Positions 9,554 to 17,745 of a stretch of 64,000 nucleotides of DNA are shown one piece after another. The translations under genes were made by a program, and so were the position numbers. The stretch lies in NCBI GenBank assembly GCA_000492175.2, contig CP097573.1, positions 3,038,001 to 3,102,000 of the forward strand, read 5' to 3'. Numbering within the stretch: the first letter of the stretch is position 1; every line of letters begins with the position of its first letter. The notes under the pieces were generated by a model. The model saw nothing but the letters and a program-made list of their open reading frames with translations, was not told the DNA's origin and ran no database searches. Source of the stretch: Firmicutes bacterium ASF500 (lineage in GTDB: Bacteria > Bacillota > Clostridia > Oscillospirales > Oscillospiraceae).

Positions 9554-10621
9554 TTACAGTCTTTCCCGAATCAGCTCGCCCATTTTCACGGTGCCTACCG
9601 TCTCCTCGCCGGGTTTGGCCAGGTCGGCGGTGCGCCAGCCTTCGTTGAGGACGGCGTCCACCGCGTCCTCGATGGCCTTAGCCTCGGCGGGCAGGTCGAA
9701 GGAGTAGCGGAGCATCATCGCCACCGACAGGATGGTGGCGATGGGGTTGGCCTTGTCCTGACCGGCGATGTCGGGGGCGGAGCCGTGGATGGGCTCGTAC
9801 AGGCCGGGGGCGGCGTCGCCGATGGAGGCGGAGGGGAGCAGTCCGATGGAGCCGGTAATCATGGAGGCCTCGTCGGAGAGGATGTCGCCGAACATGTTCT
9901 CGGTGACCACCACGTCAAACTGTCCCGGGTCCTTTACCAGCTGCATGGCGGCGTTGTCCACCAGCACGTCCTCATAGGCTACGTCGGGGTACTCCTCCGC
10001 CAGCCGGTGCATCACCTGCCGCCACAGCCGGGAGGTCTCCAGCACGTTGGCCTTGTCCACGCTGGTCAGCTTCTTATTCCGCAGGCGGGCCAGCTCGAAG
10101 CCCCGGCGGCCGATGCGCTCGATCTCCTTCTCGGAGTAGGCCATCAGGTCGCTGGCCTCCTCCCCCCGGTCCTCGGTCTGATAGCGGTCCTTCTTGCCAA
10201 AATACACCCCGCCGGTCAGCTCCCGGACGATCATCAGGTCGATGTCCTTGTCGTTTTTCAGCGGGCAGGCCTCCGCCAGGGCGGGCCGCAGGGCGGCGGG
10301 GCGGAGGTTGGCGTACAGAGCCAGGTCCTTGCGGATGGACAGCAGGGCGGTCTCAGGCCGCTTGTCCGGGTCGGTGGCGTGGCCCCACTTGGGTCCGCCC
10401 ACCGCGCCCAGAAGCACGGCGTCGCAGGCCTTGCACCGCTCGGCGGTACCCTCGGGGTAGCTCCTGCCCACCGCGTCGATGGCGCAGCCGCCCATGAGGA
10501 TGTCCACATACTCAAATTTATGGCCGAATTTCTCGCCGATGGCGTCCATCACCTTGACGGCCTCCCCCACTACCTCGGGGCCAATGCCGTCGCCCTTAAT
10601 GAGGGCGATTTTATAGTTCAT
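9554..10621 (-). CDS. leuB: 3-isopropylmalate dehydrogenase
   Basis: 355 residues. NAD-dependent oxidative decarboxylation of 3-isopropylmalate in leucine synthesis. ALIKGDGIGPEVV opens the protein; AVGGPKWG, RELTGGVYFG and the metal/substrate motif NMFGDILSDEAS are family hallmarks. Last gene of the leuC-leuD-orf-leuB operon; it starts 19 nt after the small ORF. leuA is not in the window. Confidence 0.96.
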   Translation of the reverse strand: MNYKIALIKGDGIGPEVVGEAVKVMDAIGEKFGHKFEYVDILMGGCAIDAVGRSYPEGTAERCKACDAVLLGAVGGPKWGHATDPDKRPETALLSIRKDLALYANLRPAALRPALAEACPLKNDKDIDLMIVRELTGGVYFGKKDRYQTEDRGEEASDLMAYSEKEIERIGRRGFELARLRNKKLTSVDKANVLETSRLWRQVMHRLAEEYPDVAYEDVLVDNAAMQLVKDPGQFDVVVTENMFGDILSDEASMITGSIGLLPSASIGDAAPGLYEPIHGSAPDIAGQDKANPIATILSVAMMLRYSFDLPAEAKAIEDAVDAVLNEGWRTADLAKPGEETVGTVKMGELIRERL

Positions 10622-10640
10622 ATTGTTTCACTCCTTATCA

Positions 10641-10961
10641 TTACTCCGGCCAGACCTGCCAGCAGGCTTCAATTTTAGCGTTTTCTTCTTCAGAAATCAG
10701 CACAAAAGCACTTTTGGAAAGGTCGTTTTCACAGAACTGCTCCGATTTCAGCAGCTCTACGATCTTAGGCCACCATTCCTCCGCCGACTCTGCTTTCAGC
10801 CAGATACCAATTTTCTGACCCGCCCGGTCCAAATAATCGTAGCCGTTGTCCTGCACCGCTTTCCCGGAAAACTCCTCTACCCGCTCCGGCAGGCTGTATA
10901 GGATGTCCAAGTCCGGATTCTCTAACTTCGCCGAATCCAGTATCACAATGATAGACTGCAT
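10641..10961 (-). CDS. Small hypothetical protein inside the leu operon
   Basis: 106 residues, acidic, no membrane segment or known motif visible to me. Its ATG overlaps the leuD stop as TAATG, implying translational coupling. Base composition is clearly more AT-rich than leuB or leuD, which suggests a later insertion into the operon. The pattern MQSIIVILDSAKLENPDLDILYSLP resembles small stand-alone alpha/beta domains, but I cannot name a family. Confidence 0.7.
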   Translation of the reverse strand: MQSIIVILDSAKLENPDLDILYSLPERVEEFSGKAVQDNGYDYLDRAGQKIGIWLKAESAEEWWPKIVELLKSEQFCENDLSKSAFVLISEEENAKIEACWQVWPE

Positions 10962-11446
10962 TACTTCGCCACCCCTCGCTCCTTCAGGGAGTTAAGCAGT
11001 CCGCCGCTCTGGATAATGCCGTCAATGAACTCCGGGAAGGGGGCGGCCTTGTAGGTTTTTCCAGTGGTCACGTCGGTGATCACGCCGCTGGCAAAATCCA
11101 CCTCCACCTGGTCCCCGGCCTGGATTTCCTCCGCCGCCTGGGGGCACTCCACGATGGGAAAGCCGATGTTGATGGCGTTGCGGTAGAAGATGCGGGCGAA
11201 GGAGGGGGCGATCACGCACTTCACCCCGCAGGACTTGATTGCCAGGGGGGCGTGCTCCCGGCTGGAGCCGCAGCCGAAGTTGGGCCCGGCCACGATGATG
11301 TCCCCCGCCTCCACGGTGGAGGCAAATTTTTCGTCGATGTCCTCCATGCAGTGGCTTGCCAGAGCCGCCGGGGAGGGGTCGTTCAGATGCCGCGCCGGGA
11401 TGATTACGTCGGTGTCTACGTTGGCGCCGTATTTGTAAACTTTCAT
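10961..11446 (-). CDS. leuD: 3-isopropylmalate dehydratase small subunit
   Basis: 161 residues. Swivelling domain partner of LeuC in the isomerisation of 2- to 3-isopropylmalate. VDTDVIIPARHL and GPNFGCGSSREHAP are diagnostic of the family. The length matches the short archaeal/clostridial LeuD type. It lies 113 nt after leuC, a gap filled by a palindromic repeat. Confidence 0.96.
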   Translation of the reverse strand: MKVYKYGANVDTDVIIPARHLNDPSPAALASHCMEDIDEKFASTVEAGDIIVAGPNFGCGSSREHAPLAIKSCGVKCVIAPSFARIFYRNAINIGFPIVECPQAAEEIQAGDQVEVDFASGVITDVTTGKTYKAAPFPEFIDGIIQSGGLLNSLKERGVAK

Positions 11447-11473
11447 GGTGTTGTTCCTTTCTGTTTGGAATGC

Positions 11474-11563
11474 GGGCGGATGATATCCGCCCCTACATGT
11501 AGGGCGTGACCACTGGGCACGCCGTCCTTCCGGGCACGGCGCGCCGGGGTCGTCGCGCCCTAC
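11474..11563. repeat. Palindromic repeat cluster between leuC and leuD
   Basis: A unit GGGCGGAT-gat-ATCCGCCC (11474-11492) is followed by a second unit with GGCGCGCCGGGGTCGTCGCG ending in CCCTAC. The same modules recur at 32.4, 42.1, 55.5 and 57.7 kb. The repeat edge supplies the TAG stop codon of leuC (11560-11562), so insertion or expansion reached the gene end. Confidence 0.8.
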
Positions 11564-12816
11564 ATTCTGGGGTCAGCCACGCACCCGGCGATGGCGGAGG
11601 CGGCGGCCACGGCGGGGGAGGCCAGGATGATTTCGGAGGTGGTGTGGCCCATGCGGCCCACGAAATTCCGGTTGGTGGTGGAGACGGTGCGCTCCCCCTC
11701 GGCCATCACGCCCATGTGCCCGCCCAGACAGGGGCCGCAGGTGGGGGTGGACACCGCCGCGCCCGCCTCGATGAAGGTCTGGATGAGGCCCTCCTCCATA
11801 GCCTGGAGGACGATAGCCTGGGTGGCGGGGATGACCACGCACCGCACGTTGGGGGCCACCTGTTTGCCCTTCATAATGGCGGCGGCGATGCGCAGATCGC
11901 CGATGCGGCCGTTGGTGCAGGAGCCAATCACAACCTGATTGATGGGGGTCCCGGCCACCTCAGACACCACCTTGGTGTTCTCGGGCAGGTGGGGCAGGGC
12001 TACGGTGGGCTCCAGCTTGTCCAGGTCGATCACAACCTCCCGGTCGTAGACGGCGTCCGGGTCGGCGGCGAAGGCCTCGCAGGGGCGGGACACCCGGCCA
12101 TTGATGTACTCCATGGTCTTTTCGTCCACGGGGAAGATGCCGTTTTTGCCTCCGGCCTCGATAGCCATGTTGGAGATGGTAAAGCGGTCGTCCATGGTGA
12201 GGCTGGACACGCCCTCCCCGGCAAACTCCAGGGACTGGTAAAGGGCTCCGTCCACGCCGATCTCCCCGATCAGGTGGAGGATTACGTCCTTGCCGGACAC
12301 ATGGGGCTGGAGTTTCCCTTTCAGCGTCACCTTGATGGCGGAGGGCACCTTGAACCACAGCAGGCCGGTAGCCATACCGGCGGCCATATCGGTGGAGCCC
12401 ACGCCGGTGGAGAAGGCCCCCAGCGCGCCGTAGGTGCAGGTGTGGGAGTCGGCCCCGATGATGACCTCGCCGGGGGCGGTCAGCCCCTTCTCGGGCAGGA
12501 GAGCGTGTTCCACACCCATCTGGCCCACGTCGAAAAAGTTGGTAATCTGGTGCTTGTGGGCAAATTCCCGGGCCTGCTTGCACAGCTGGGCGGATTTGAT
12601 GTCTTTGCAGGGGGTGTAGTGGTCCAGGACGATGGCGATTTTGTCCTTATCAAAGACCTGGGTGAAGCCCGCCTTCTCAAACTCGGTGATGGCGACAGGG
12701 GTGGTGATGTCGTTGCCCAGCACCAGGTCCAGCCTGGCCTCGATGAGCTGTCCGGCCTCCACCTTGTCCAGTCCGGCGTGCTTGGCTAAAATCTTCTGCG
12801 TCATTGTCATTCCCAT
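11560..12816 (-). CDS. leuC: 3-isopropylmalate dehydratase large subunit
   Basis: 418 residues from ATG 12816, which follows AAGGAGG; the frame is open to 12888 but without a ribosome binding site. Aconitase-type [4Fe-4S] ligands are visible in [10 protein letters not shown] and [24 protein letters not shown] is also typical. Its final residues and stop border a repeat element. First gene of the leu operon here. Confidence 0.95.
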   Translation of the reverse strand: MGMTMTQKILAKHAGLDKVEAGQLIEARLDLVLGNDITTPVAITEFEKAGFTQVFDKDKIAIVLDHYTPCKDIKSAQLCKQAREFAHKHQITNFFDVGQMGVEHALLPEKGLTAPGEVIIGADSHTCTYGALGAFSTGVGSTDMAAGMATGLLWFKVPSAIKVTLKGKLQPHVSGKDVILHLIGEIGVDGALYQSLEFAGEGVSSLTMDDRFTISNMAIEAGGKNGIFPVDEKTMEYINGRVSRPCEAFAADPDAVYDREVVIDLDKLEPTVALPHLPENTKVVSEVAGTPINQVVIGSCTNGRIGDLRIAAAIMKGKQVAPNVRCVVIPATQAIVLQAMEEGLIQTFIEAGAAVSTPTCGPCLGGHMGVMAEGERTVSTTNRNFVGRMGHTTSEIILASPAVAAASAIAGCVADPRM

Positions 12817-12866
12817 AGGGTAAATTACCTCCTTGACGGTTTGTTGAGGGAATTTTACCACAGGGC

Positions 12867-12896
12867 TTGCCGGAAGAATGTAAAGCATGATATAAT
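12867..12896 (+). promoter_or_regulatory. Candidate promoter for the membrane protein / Crp operon
   Basis: TTGCCG (12867-12872) and TATAAT (12891-12896) with an 18-bp spacer, 50 nt before the TTG start at 12947. It lies divergently from leuC. Confidence 0.55.
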
Positions 12897-12946
12897 TTGA
12901 TAAATTTTTAAGGAGGCCGAAAATAAAATGGCGAGGACGTGATTTT

Positions 12947-13423
12947 TTGGGCCATATCGGTTTTTCCTATGTAGGACTTTTTTATTTGCTTCTCCTTTTT
13001 CTCCCCAACCTGCTTTGGGCCAAAAATAAGCCGGAGGGCTATGACCCGTCCGGCGAAAATCCCGTTCTGCTGCTGTTGGAGCGGATGGGCGAGGTCTGCG
13101 TCACCTGCTGCGCGGTGATCTTCTCCGACTTCAATCTGCGCCCCTGGTCCCCCTGGAGTCTTTGGCTGGTGGGGTCTCTCCTGCTTATGGCTCTGTATGA
13201 GGTGTGGTGGGTGCACTATTTCCGCTCCCCAAAAACGCAGCAGGATTTTTACCGCAGCCTGCTGGGGATCCCGGTTGCTGGGGCCACCCTGCCGGTGCTG
13301 GCGTTTCTACTGCTGGGAATTTACGGTAAAGTGGTTTGGATGCTGCTGGCGGCGGCCATCCTGGGAATCGGTCACATCGGCATTCACCTCCAGCACCGCC
13401 GCCGGCTGGAGGAGACGCTATGA
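12947..13423 (+). CDS. Hypothetical membrane protein
   Basis: 158 residues, four hydrophobic segments (about residues 5-25, 70-85, 110-125, 130-147) and a basic C-terminus (QHRRRLEE). I do not recognise the family. The start is probably TTG 12947, served by GAGGA nine bases upstream; an AAGGAGG at 12910 points to an ATG at 12928 that opens only four codons in another frame, so a small indel at the start is possible. The stop overlaps the ATG of the Crp/Fnr regulator, implying coupled expression. Confidence 0.65.
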   Translation: MGHIGFSYVGLFYLLLLFLPNLLWAKNKPEGYDPSGENPVLLLLERMGEVCVTCCAVIFSDFNLRPWSPWSLWLVGSLLLMALYEVWWVHYFRSPKTQQDFYRSLLGIPVAGATLPVLAFLLLGIYGKVVWMLLAAAILGIGHIGIHLQHRRRLEETL

Positions 13424-14043
13424 ACCACGAGCTTGACTTCCCCGCCGGCATCTGGGAGGCCTTTGCCAAAGGCCGGCCCCCTGTGCGGTGCTCCGCCGGG
13501 TATCTGATCTATTTGCAGGACACCGAAGCCACCTGCTTCTACTTTCTGAAATCGGGCAAGGTAAAGAGCTTCATCCAGTCGGAGGACGGGATGGAGCGGG
13601 TGCTGAACCTCTATCACGCCGGGAGCCTCTTTGGGGAGGCCTCCTTTTTTGACGAGCTGCCCCGGGTGTCCTCGGCGGTGGCGGTGGTCCCCTGTGAGAT
13701 TGTCCCCATCGACCGGGAGCTGGTGGCCCAGGAGTTTGCCAAAAACCCGGAGCTGGCCCTGTCCATGGTGAAGTATCTGGCCCGGACGGTGCGGCTGCTG
13801 TCGGGGCAGGTGGATCAGATGGCCTTCCGGCCCGCCCGGTGGCGGGTAGCTAACTACCTGCTCACCCTGGCAGGCCGGGACGGGACGGTCTCCTGCACCC
13901 AGGAGGATATCGCCGCCGCCGTCTCGGCCAGCCGGGTGACGGTAAGCCGGGTGCTGGGCGAGTTCGCCCAGCGGGGCTGGGTGGAGCTGGGCTACCGGAC
14001 CATCCGCCTGAAAAACCCGAAGGCGCTGCTGGACCTGCCCTGA
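13420..14043 (+). CDS. Crp/Fnr family transcriptional regulator
   Basis: 207 residues. A cyclic-nucleotide-type beta barrel (GSLFGEASFFDELPR near residue 68) is followed by a winged helix (CTQEDIAAAVSASRVTVSRVLGEF, about residues 158-182). No N-terminal four-cysteine Fe-S set as in Fnr is present; only isolated cysteines are seen, so oxygen sensing is not indicated. Start GGAGGAGACGCTATG overlaps the previous stop. It borders the molybdenum block, but nothing in the sequence shows that it regulates it. Confidence 0.88.
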   Translation: MNHELDFPAGIWEAFAKGRPPVRCSAGYLIYLQDTEATCFYFLKSGKVKSFIQSEDGMERVLNLYHAGSLFGEASFFDELPRVSSAVAVVPCEIVPIDRELVAQEFAKNPELALSMVKYLARTVRLLSGQVDQMAFRPARWRVANYLLTLAGRDGTVSCTQEDIAAAVSASRVTVSRVLGEFAQRGWVELGYRTIRLKNPKALLDLP

Positions 14044-14047
14044 CGGC

Positions 14048-14473
14048 TCACTCCATCCCCGCGGTGGGGAAGCCGTAGCTGTTCAAAATCTCCAGCGCCT
14101 TCCGGGCGCAGTCACAGATCAGCTGGGGGCAGGTCCGGGGGATGTTGTCCCGGTCCCCCTGGATGATGTCGCCGCAGTCAGGACTGCCATAGCGCTCCTC
14201 GAACCAGGCCAGAAGCTCGGACACCATCACCGCCAGGTCCGGGTCGGCCTCCTCCTCCGGGGTACCCCGCCCGGCGAACAGACTGAGCATGCACACGCCC
14301 CCGGTGAGGGCCCCGCAGTTATGGCCGCAGCCACCCAGCCCCCCGGCCAGGCCGCTCATGGCCTTGACCAGATTGGGCTCCTCCAGCTCCAGGGCCTCCA
14401 TGCCCACCATCATCATGATCTGAGAGCAGTGGAACTTCTGCTCCAGAAGGGCGCTGATTTTATCCTCCAGCAT
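14048..14473 (-). CDS. DVU_1555-type C-GCAxxG-C-C family protein
   Basis: 141 residues with regularly spaced cysteines: HCSQ (residue 16), GGCGHNCGALTGGVC (about residues 48-62), PDCGD, and CPQLICDC near the end. This matches the C_GCAxxG_C_C redox family, members of which accompany molybdenum hydroxylase maturation clusters (DVU_1551-1557 type). The function is unknown; a metal or Fe-S carrier role is inferred from the cysteines. It is transcribed away from the oxidoreductase operon from a consensus promoter. Confidence 0.8.
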   Translation of the reverse strand: MLEDKISALLEQKFHCSQIMMMVGMEALELEEPNLVKAMSGLAGGLGGCGHNCGALTGGVCMLSLFAGRGTPEEEADPDLAVMVSELLAWFEERYGSPDCGDIIQGDRDNIPRTCPQLICDCARKALEILNSYGFPTAGME

Positions 14474-14491
14474 CGTACAAGCCTCCTTGTG

Positions 14492-14508
14492 TTTCCTCGT
14501 CGAGGAAA
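14492..14508. promoter_or_regulatory. Perfect palindrome, candidate operator
   Basis: TTTCCTCG-t-CGAGGAAA sits just downstream of the -10 box of the minus-strand promoter, about +3 to +19 of the predicted transcript and 18 nt before the gene start. The position suits a repressor site; the regulator is unknown. Confidence 0.45.
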
Positions 14509-14517
14509 ATTACCTGT

Positions 14518-14546
14518 ATTATATGGACGATTGTCCCTTCTGTCAA
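14518..14546 (-). promoter_or_regulatory. Consensus sigma-A promoter of the C-GCAxxG-C-C gene
   Basis: On the minus strand TTGACA (14546-14541), a 17-bp spacer and TATAAT (14523-14518) match the consensus exactly. Confidence 0.85.
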
Positions 14547-14622
14547 TGAAATTTTTTCTCATTCTACAAAAATGCCCCTGTTTTTGTGCAGAGTGCATGA
14601 AACTGTTTTCCCATTTTTGTTA

Positions 14623-14651
14623 TTGACGGGAGGAAAATTTTCATCTATAAT
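14623..14651 (+). promoter_or_regulatory. Promoter of the molybdenum hydroxylase operon
   Basis: TTGACG (14623-14628), 17-bp spacer, TATAAT (14646-14651). The ATG follows 60 nt later behind AAGGAGG. It is the only strong promoter seen before the next 15 kb of plus-strand genes. Confidence 0.8.
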
Positions 14652-14711
14652 AGGGGCCGAAGCAAAGCATGAGAGCTTGAACTATACTATATCATTAAGG
14701 AGGACAGAGCT

Positions 14712-17645
14712 ATGAATCTGAGAAAAATGTGGCTGAACATCAACGGTGTGGACCGTGTCTTCACCTGCGATCCTGAGGCCGACTCCCTGGCTGATGTTCT
14801 GCGCCGCATCGGCCTGACCGGTACCAAGGTGGGCTGCGGCACCGGCGTGTGCGGCTCCTGCTCCGTCGTTCTGAACGGCGAACTGGTCCGCTCCTGCACC
14901 CGGAAGATCCGCGCCATCAAGGAGTACAGCACCGTGATCACCATCGAGGGCATCGGCACGCCCCAGCACCCCCACCCCATCCAGATCGCCTGGATGAACT
15001 GCGGCGCGGTGCAGTGCGGCTTCTGCACCCCCGGTTTCATTGTCTCTACTTACGCCCTGCTGATGAACAACCCCAACCCCACCCGTCAGGAGGCCCGGGA
15101 GTGGTTCACCAAGCACCGCAACGTGTGCCGCTGCACCGGCTATAAGCAGATCATCGACGCCGTGATGGCCGCCGCCAAGGTCATGCGGGGCGAGGCCACC
15201 ATCGAGGATATCACCGTCAAGAATCCCGACAACGGCGAGTACTATGGCAAGCCCCTGGTCCGGCCCACCGCCATGGCCAAGGTCTGCGGCCTGTACGACT
15301 ACGGCGACGACCAGGAGCTGTCCTTCCCCGAGAACACCCTCTACGGCGCTGTCGTTCAGCCTCGGGTGACCCACCACGCCAAGATTCTGGCTATCCACAC
15401 CGAGGAGGCCGAGAAGATGCCCGGCGTGTACAAGGTGGTCACCGCTGAGGCCCTCAAGGCCGCCGGCGGCACCAACGTCCTGGCCGAGGGTCAGTTCCAT
15501 GAGCGCTCCACCGTGCTGGAGTCCTCCCGCCGGGTGCTGTGCGACGAGAAGATTTTCCGCTATGGCGACGTAATCGCCGTGGTCTGCGCCGACACCCGGG
15601 CCCACGCCAAGGCCGCCGCCGCCAAGGTCACCATGGACATCGAGCAGCTGCCCGAGTCCCTGAGCTACCTGGAGGCCGTCATGCCCGACGCCGCCCGGGT
15701 CCATGAGGACACCCCCAACATCTACTGCGAGCAGCCCCTGCTCAAGGGCGTGGGCCTGGAGGACGCCGAGAAGGTCCGGGAGATGATCGACGGCGCGCCC
15801 AACGTGGTAGAGGGCTCCTTCTACTCCACCCGTCAGCCCCATATGTCCATCGAGGGCGACATCATTCAGAGCTACTTTGACGAGGACGGCTTCCTCACCT
15901 TCCAGTGCAAGAGCCAGGGCGTCTACTCCTCCATCAGCCGCATCGGCGGCAGCCTGGGCGTTCCCACCAGCAAGATCCGCGTGCTGATGAACCCCACCGG
16001 CGCCAGCTTCGGCTGGTCCACCAACGCCAGCGACCTGGCCCTGTGCGGCGCCTGCACCGTGGCTACCGGCATGCCCGTCTCCCTGTCCATGACCTATGAG
16101 GAGCACCAGCACTTCTCCGGCAAGCGGGCTCCCGCCTACTCCAACGGCCGCCTGGCCTGCGACAACGACGGCAAGATCATCGCCGCCGAGTACGACTTCG
16201 GCGTGGACCACGGCGCTTACTCCTGGGGCGGCGACGACCTGATCACCAAGGTGGTCCGCCACGTCTACTTCCCCTATAACGTGCCCCACGTGGCCGCTCT
16301 GGGCCGCATCGCCAACACCAACCACAACTTCGCCACCGCCTACCGCTCCTACGGCTCCCCCCAGGCCTACACCCACTCCGAGTCCATGATGGACCTGATG
16401 GCCGAGAAGCTGGGTCTGGACCCCTTCGAGATCCGCTGGCGCAACATCGCCCGGGAGGGCGACACCACCACCGCCAGCTATGACTACCCCCAGTATCCCA
16501 TGGAGGAGATCATGAAGCGAGCCAAGCCCGTCTATGAGGAGATGGTGGCCCACGCCAAGGAGACCTCCACCCCCGACAAGCTGCGGGCCGTGGGCGTGGC
16601 CTGGGGCGGCTTCAACGTCACCGAGGGCGCTACCGACGAGGCCTCCGCCGACCTGGAGCTCAACCCGGACGGCACCATCACCAAGTACGACACCTATCAG
16701 GAGCTGGGCCAGGGCGGCGACATCGGCTCCCTGATGCTCACCCTGGAGGCCCTGAAGCCCCTGGGCATCAAGCCCGAGCAGGTCCGGCTGGTCCAGAACG
16801 ACACCAAGCTGTGCCCCGACTCCGGCATGTCCGGCGCCAGCCGCACCCACTTCATGAGCGGCAACGCCACCATCGACGCGGCCAACAAGCTGCTGGCCGC
16901 CATGCGCAAGGCCGACGGCACCTACCGCACCTATGACGAGATGGTGGCCGAGAACATCCCCACCCGCTACCGCGGCACCTACTCCTGCACCACCGCCGCT
17001 CCCCGGGGCACCAAGCTGTGCCGCATGGACCCCAACACCGGCGTGGGCAACCCCAACCCCTCTTACACCTACTGCTTCAATATCGCCGAGGTAGAGGTGG
17101 ACGCCAAGACCGGCAAGGCCAGCTGCATCCGCTTCGCCTGCGTCACCGACGTGGGCAAGCCGGGCAACATCGCGGCTGTTCTGGGTCAGGCCTACGGCGG
17201 CATCTCCCACTCCATCGGCTTCGCCCTGTCCGAGAACTACGACGATGTGAAGATTCACGGCAATATCGCCCGCTCCGGCGTGCCCTACTGCACCGACACC
17301 CCCGACGACATCGACGTGATCCTCTACGAGCGGCCCGACGAGATCGGCCCCTTCGGCTCCTCCGGCTCCTCCGAGGCCTTCCAGGCCTCCGGCCACGTGG
17401 CCGTCCTCAACGGCATCAAGCGGGCCTGCGGCGTGCGGGTCTATGAGCTGCCCGCCTCCCCCGACAAGATCAAGGCCGGCATGGACGCCATCGCCGCCGG
17501 GGAAGCGCCCTTCAAGCCCGAGAAGTACTTCCTGGGCGACGATATGTATGAGCGCCTGGCCGACATCAAGGAGCACCCCGTCACCTTCGGCGGCGACAGC
17601 TTCTACGCGCCTCTGGACGACAAGAACGCCGCCAAGCCCTTCTAA
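14712..17645 (+). CDS. MOP-type molybdopterin aldehyde oxidoreductase
   Basis: 977 residues, a single-chain molybdenum hydroxylase. The N-terminus holds two [2Fe-2S] domains: plant-type GCGTGVCGSC (about residues 42-51) and QCGFC plus CRCTGY (about 102-142). The molybdopterin domain follows from about residue 190, with GKRAP, DHGAYS, YRSYGSPQ and GASRTHFMSGN. The active-site glutamate is retained in GPFGSSGSSE near residue 890, aligning with GPFGASGVGE of Desulfovibrio gigas MOP as I recall it. There is no FAD domain, so electrons should leave through a separate carrier. Codons are strongly biased to GAG, AAG and ATC, suggesting high expression. The substrate (aldehyde, purine or heterocycle) cannot be told from sequence. 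Confidence 0.9.
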   Translation: MNLRKMWLNINGVDRVFTCDPEADSLADVLRRIGLTGTKVGCGTGVCGSCSVVLNGELVRSCTRKIRAIKEYSTVITIEGIGTPQHPHPIQIAWMNCGAVQCGFCTPGFIVSTYALLMNNPNPTRQEAREWFTKHRNVCRCTGYKQIIDAVMAAAKVMRGEATIEDITVKNPDNGEYYGKPLVRPTAMAKVCGLYDYGDDQELSFPENTLYGAVVQPRVTHHAKILAIHTEEAEKMPGVYKVVTAEALKAAGGTNVLAEGQFHERSTVLESSRRVLCDEKIFRYGDVIAVVCADTRAHAKAAAAKVTMDIEQLPESLSYLEAVMPDAARVHEDTPNIYCEQPLLKGVGLEDAEKVREMIDGAPNVVEGSFYSTRQPHMSIEGDIIQSYFDEDGFLTFQCKSQGVYSSISRIGGSLGVPTSKIRVLMNPTGASFGWSTNASDLALCGACTVATGMPVSLSMTYEEHQHFSGKRAPAYSNGRLACDNDGKIIAAEYDFGVDHGAYSWGGDDLITKVVRHVYFPYNVPHVAALGRIANTNHNFATAYRSYGSPQAYTHSESMMDLMAEKLGLDPFEIRWRNIAREGDTTTASYDYPQYPMEEIMKRAKPVYEEMVAHAKETSTPDKLRAVGVAWGGFNVTEGATDEASADLELNPDGTITKYDTYQELGQGGDIGSLMLTLEALKPLGIKPEQVRLVQNDTKLCPDSGMSGASRTHFMSGNATIDAANKLLAAMRKADGTYRTYDEMVAENIPTRYRGTYSCTTAAPRGTKLCRMDPNTGVGNPNPSYTYCFNIAEVEVDAKTGKASCIRFACVTDVGKPGNIAAVLGQAYGGISHSIGFALSENYDDVKIHGNIARSGVPYCTDTPDDIDVILYERPDEIGPFGSSGSSEAFQASGHVAVLNGIKRACGVRVYELPASPDKIKAGMDAIAAGEAPFKPEKYFLGDDMYERLADIKEHPVTFGGDSFYAPLDDKNAAKPF

Positions 17646-17692
17646 TTCCGCCCTCTCTTCTTCCATCCCCCTCTTTCCTGCACATTGATTCC

Positions 17693-17722
17693 GGCAGGGC
17701 GCGCCGGCCGGCGCGCCCTGCC
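17693..17722. promoter_or_regulatory. 30-bp perfect palindrome between hydroxylase and oxidoreductase genes
   Basis: The 15-bp arms begin GGCAGGGCGCGCCGG and are fully self-complementary. No T-run follows, so a transcript stabiliser or partial attenuator is more likely than a full terminator. This could explain higher output of the first gene than of its accessory genes. Confidence 0.6.
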
Positions 17723-17745
17723 CCCTTAACTCGGGAGGTTTTCCT

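Noticed and set aside
14551..14711. Molybdenum cofactor riboswitch before the hydroxylase gene
   Set aside because: The leader after the predicted start is only about 55 nt and shows no extended pairing; a simple promoter explains it better.
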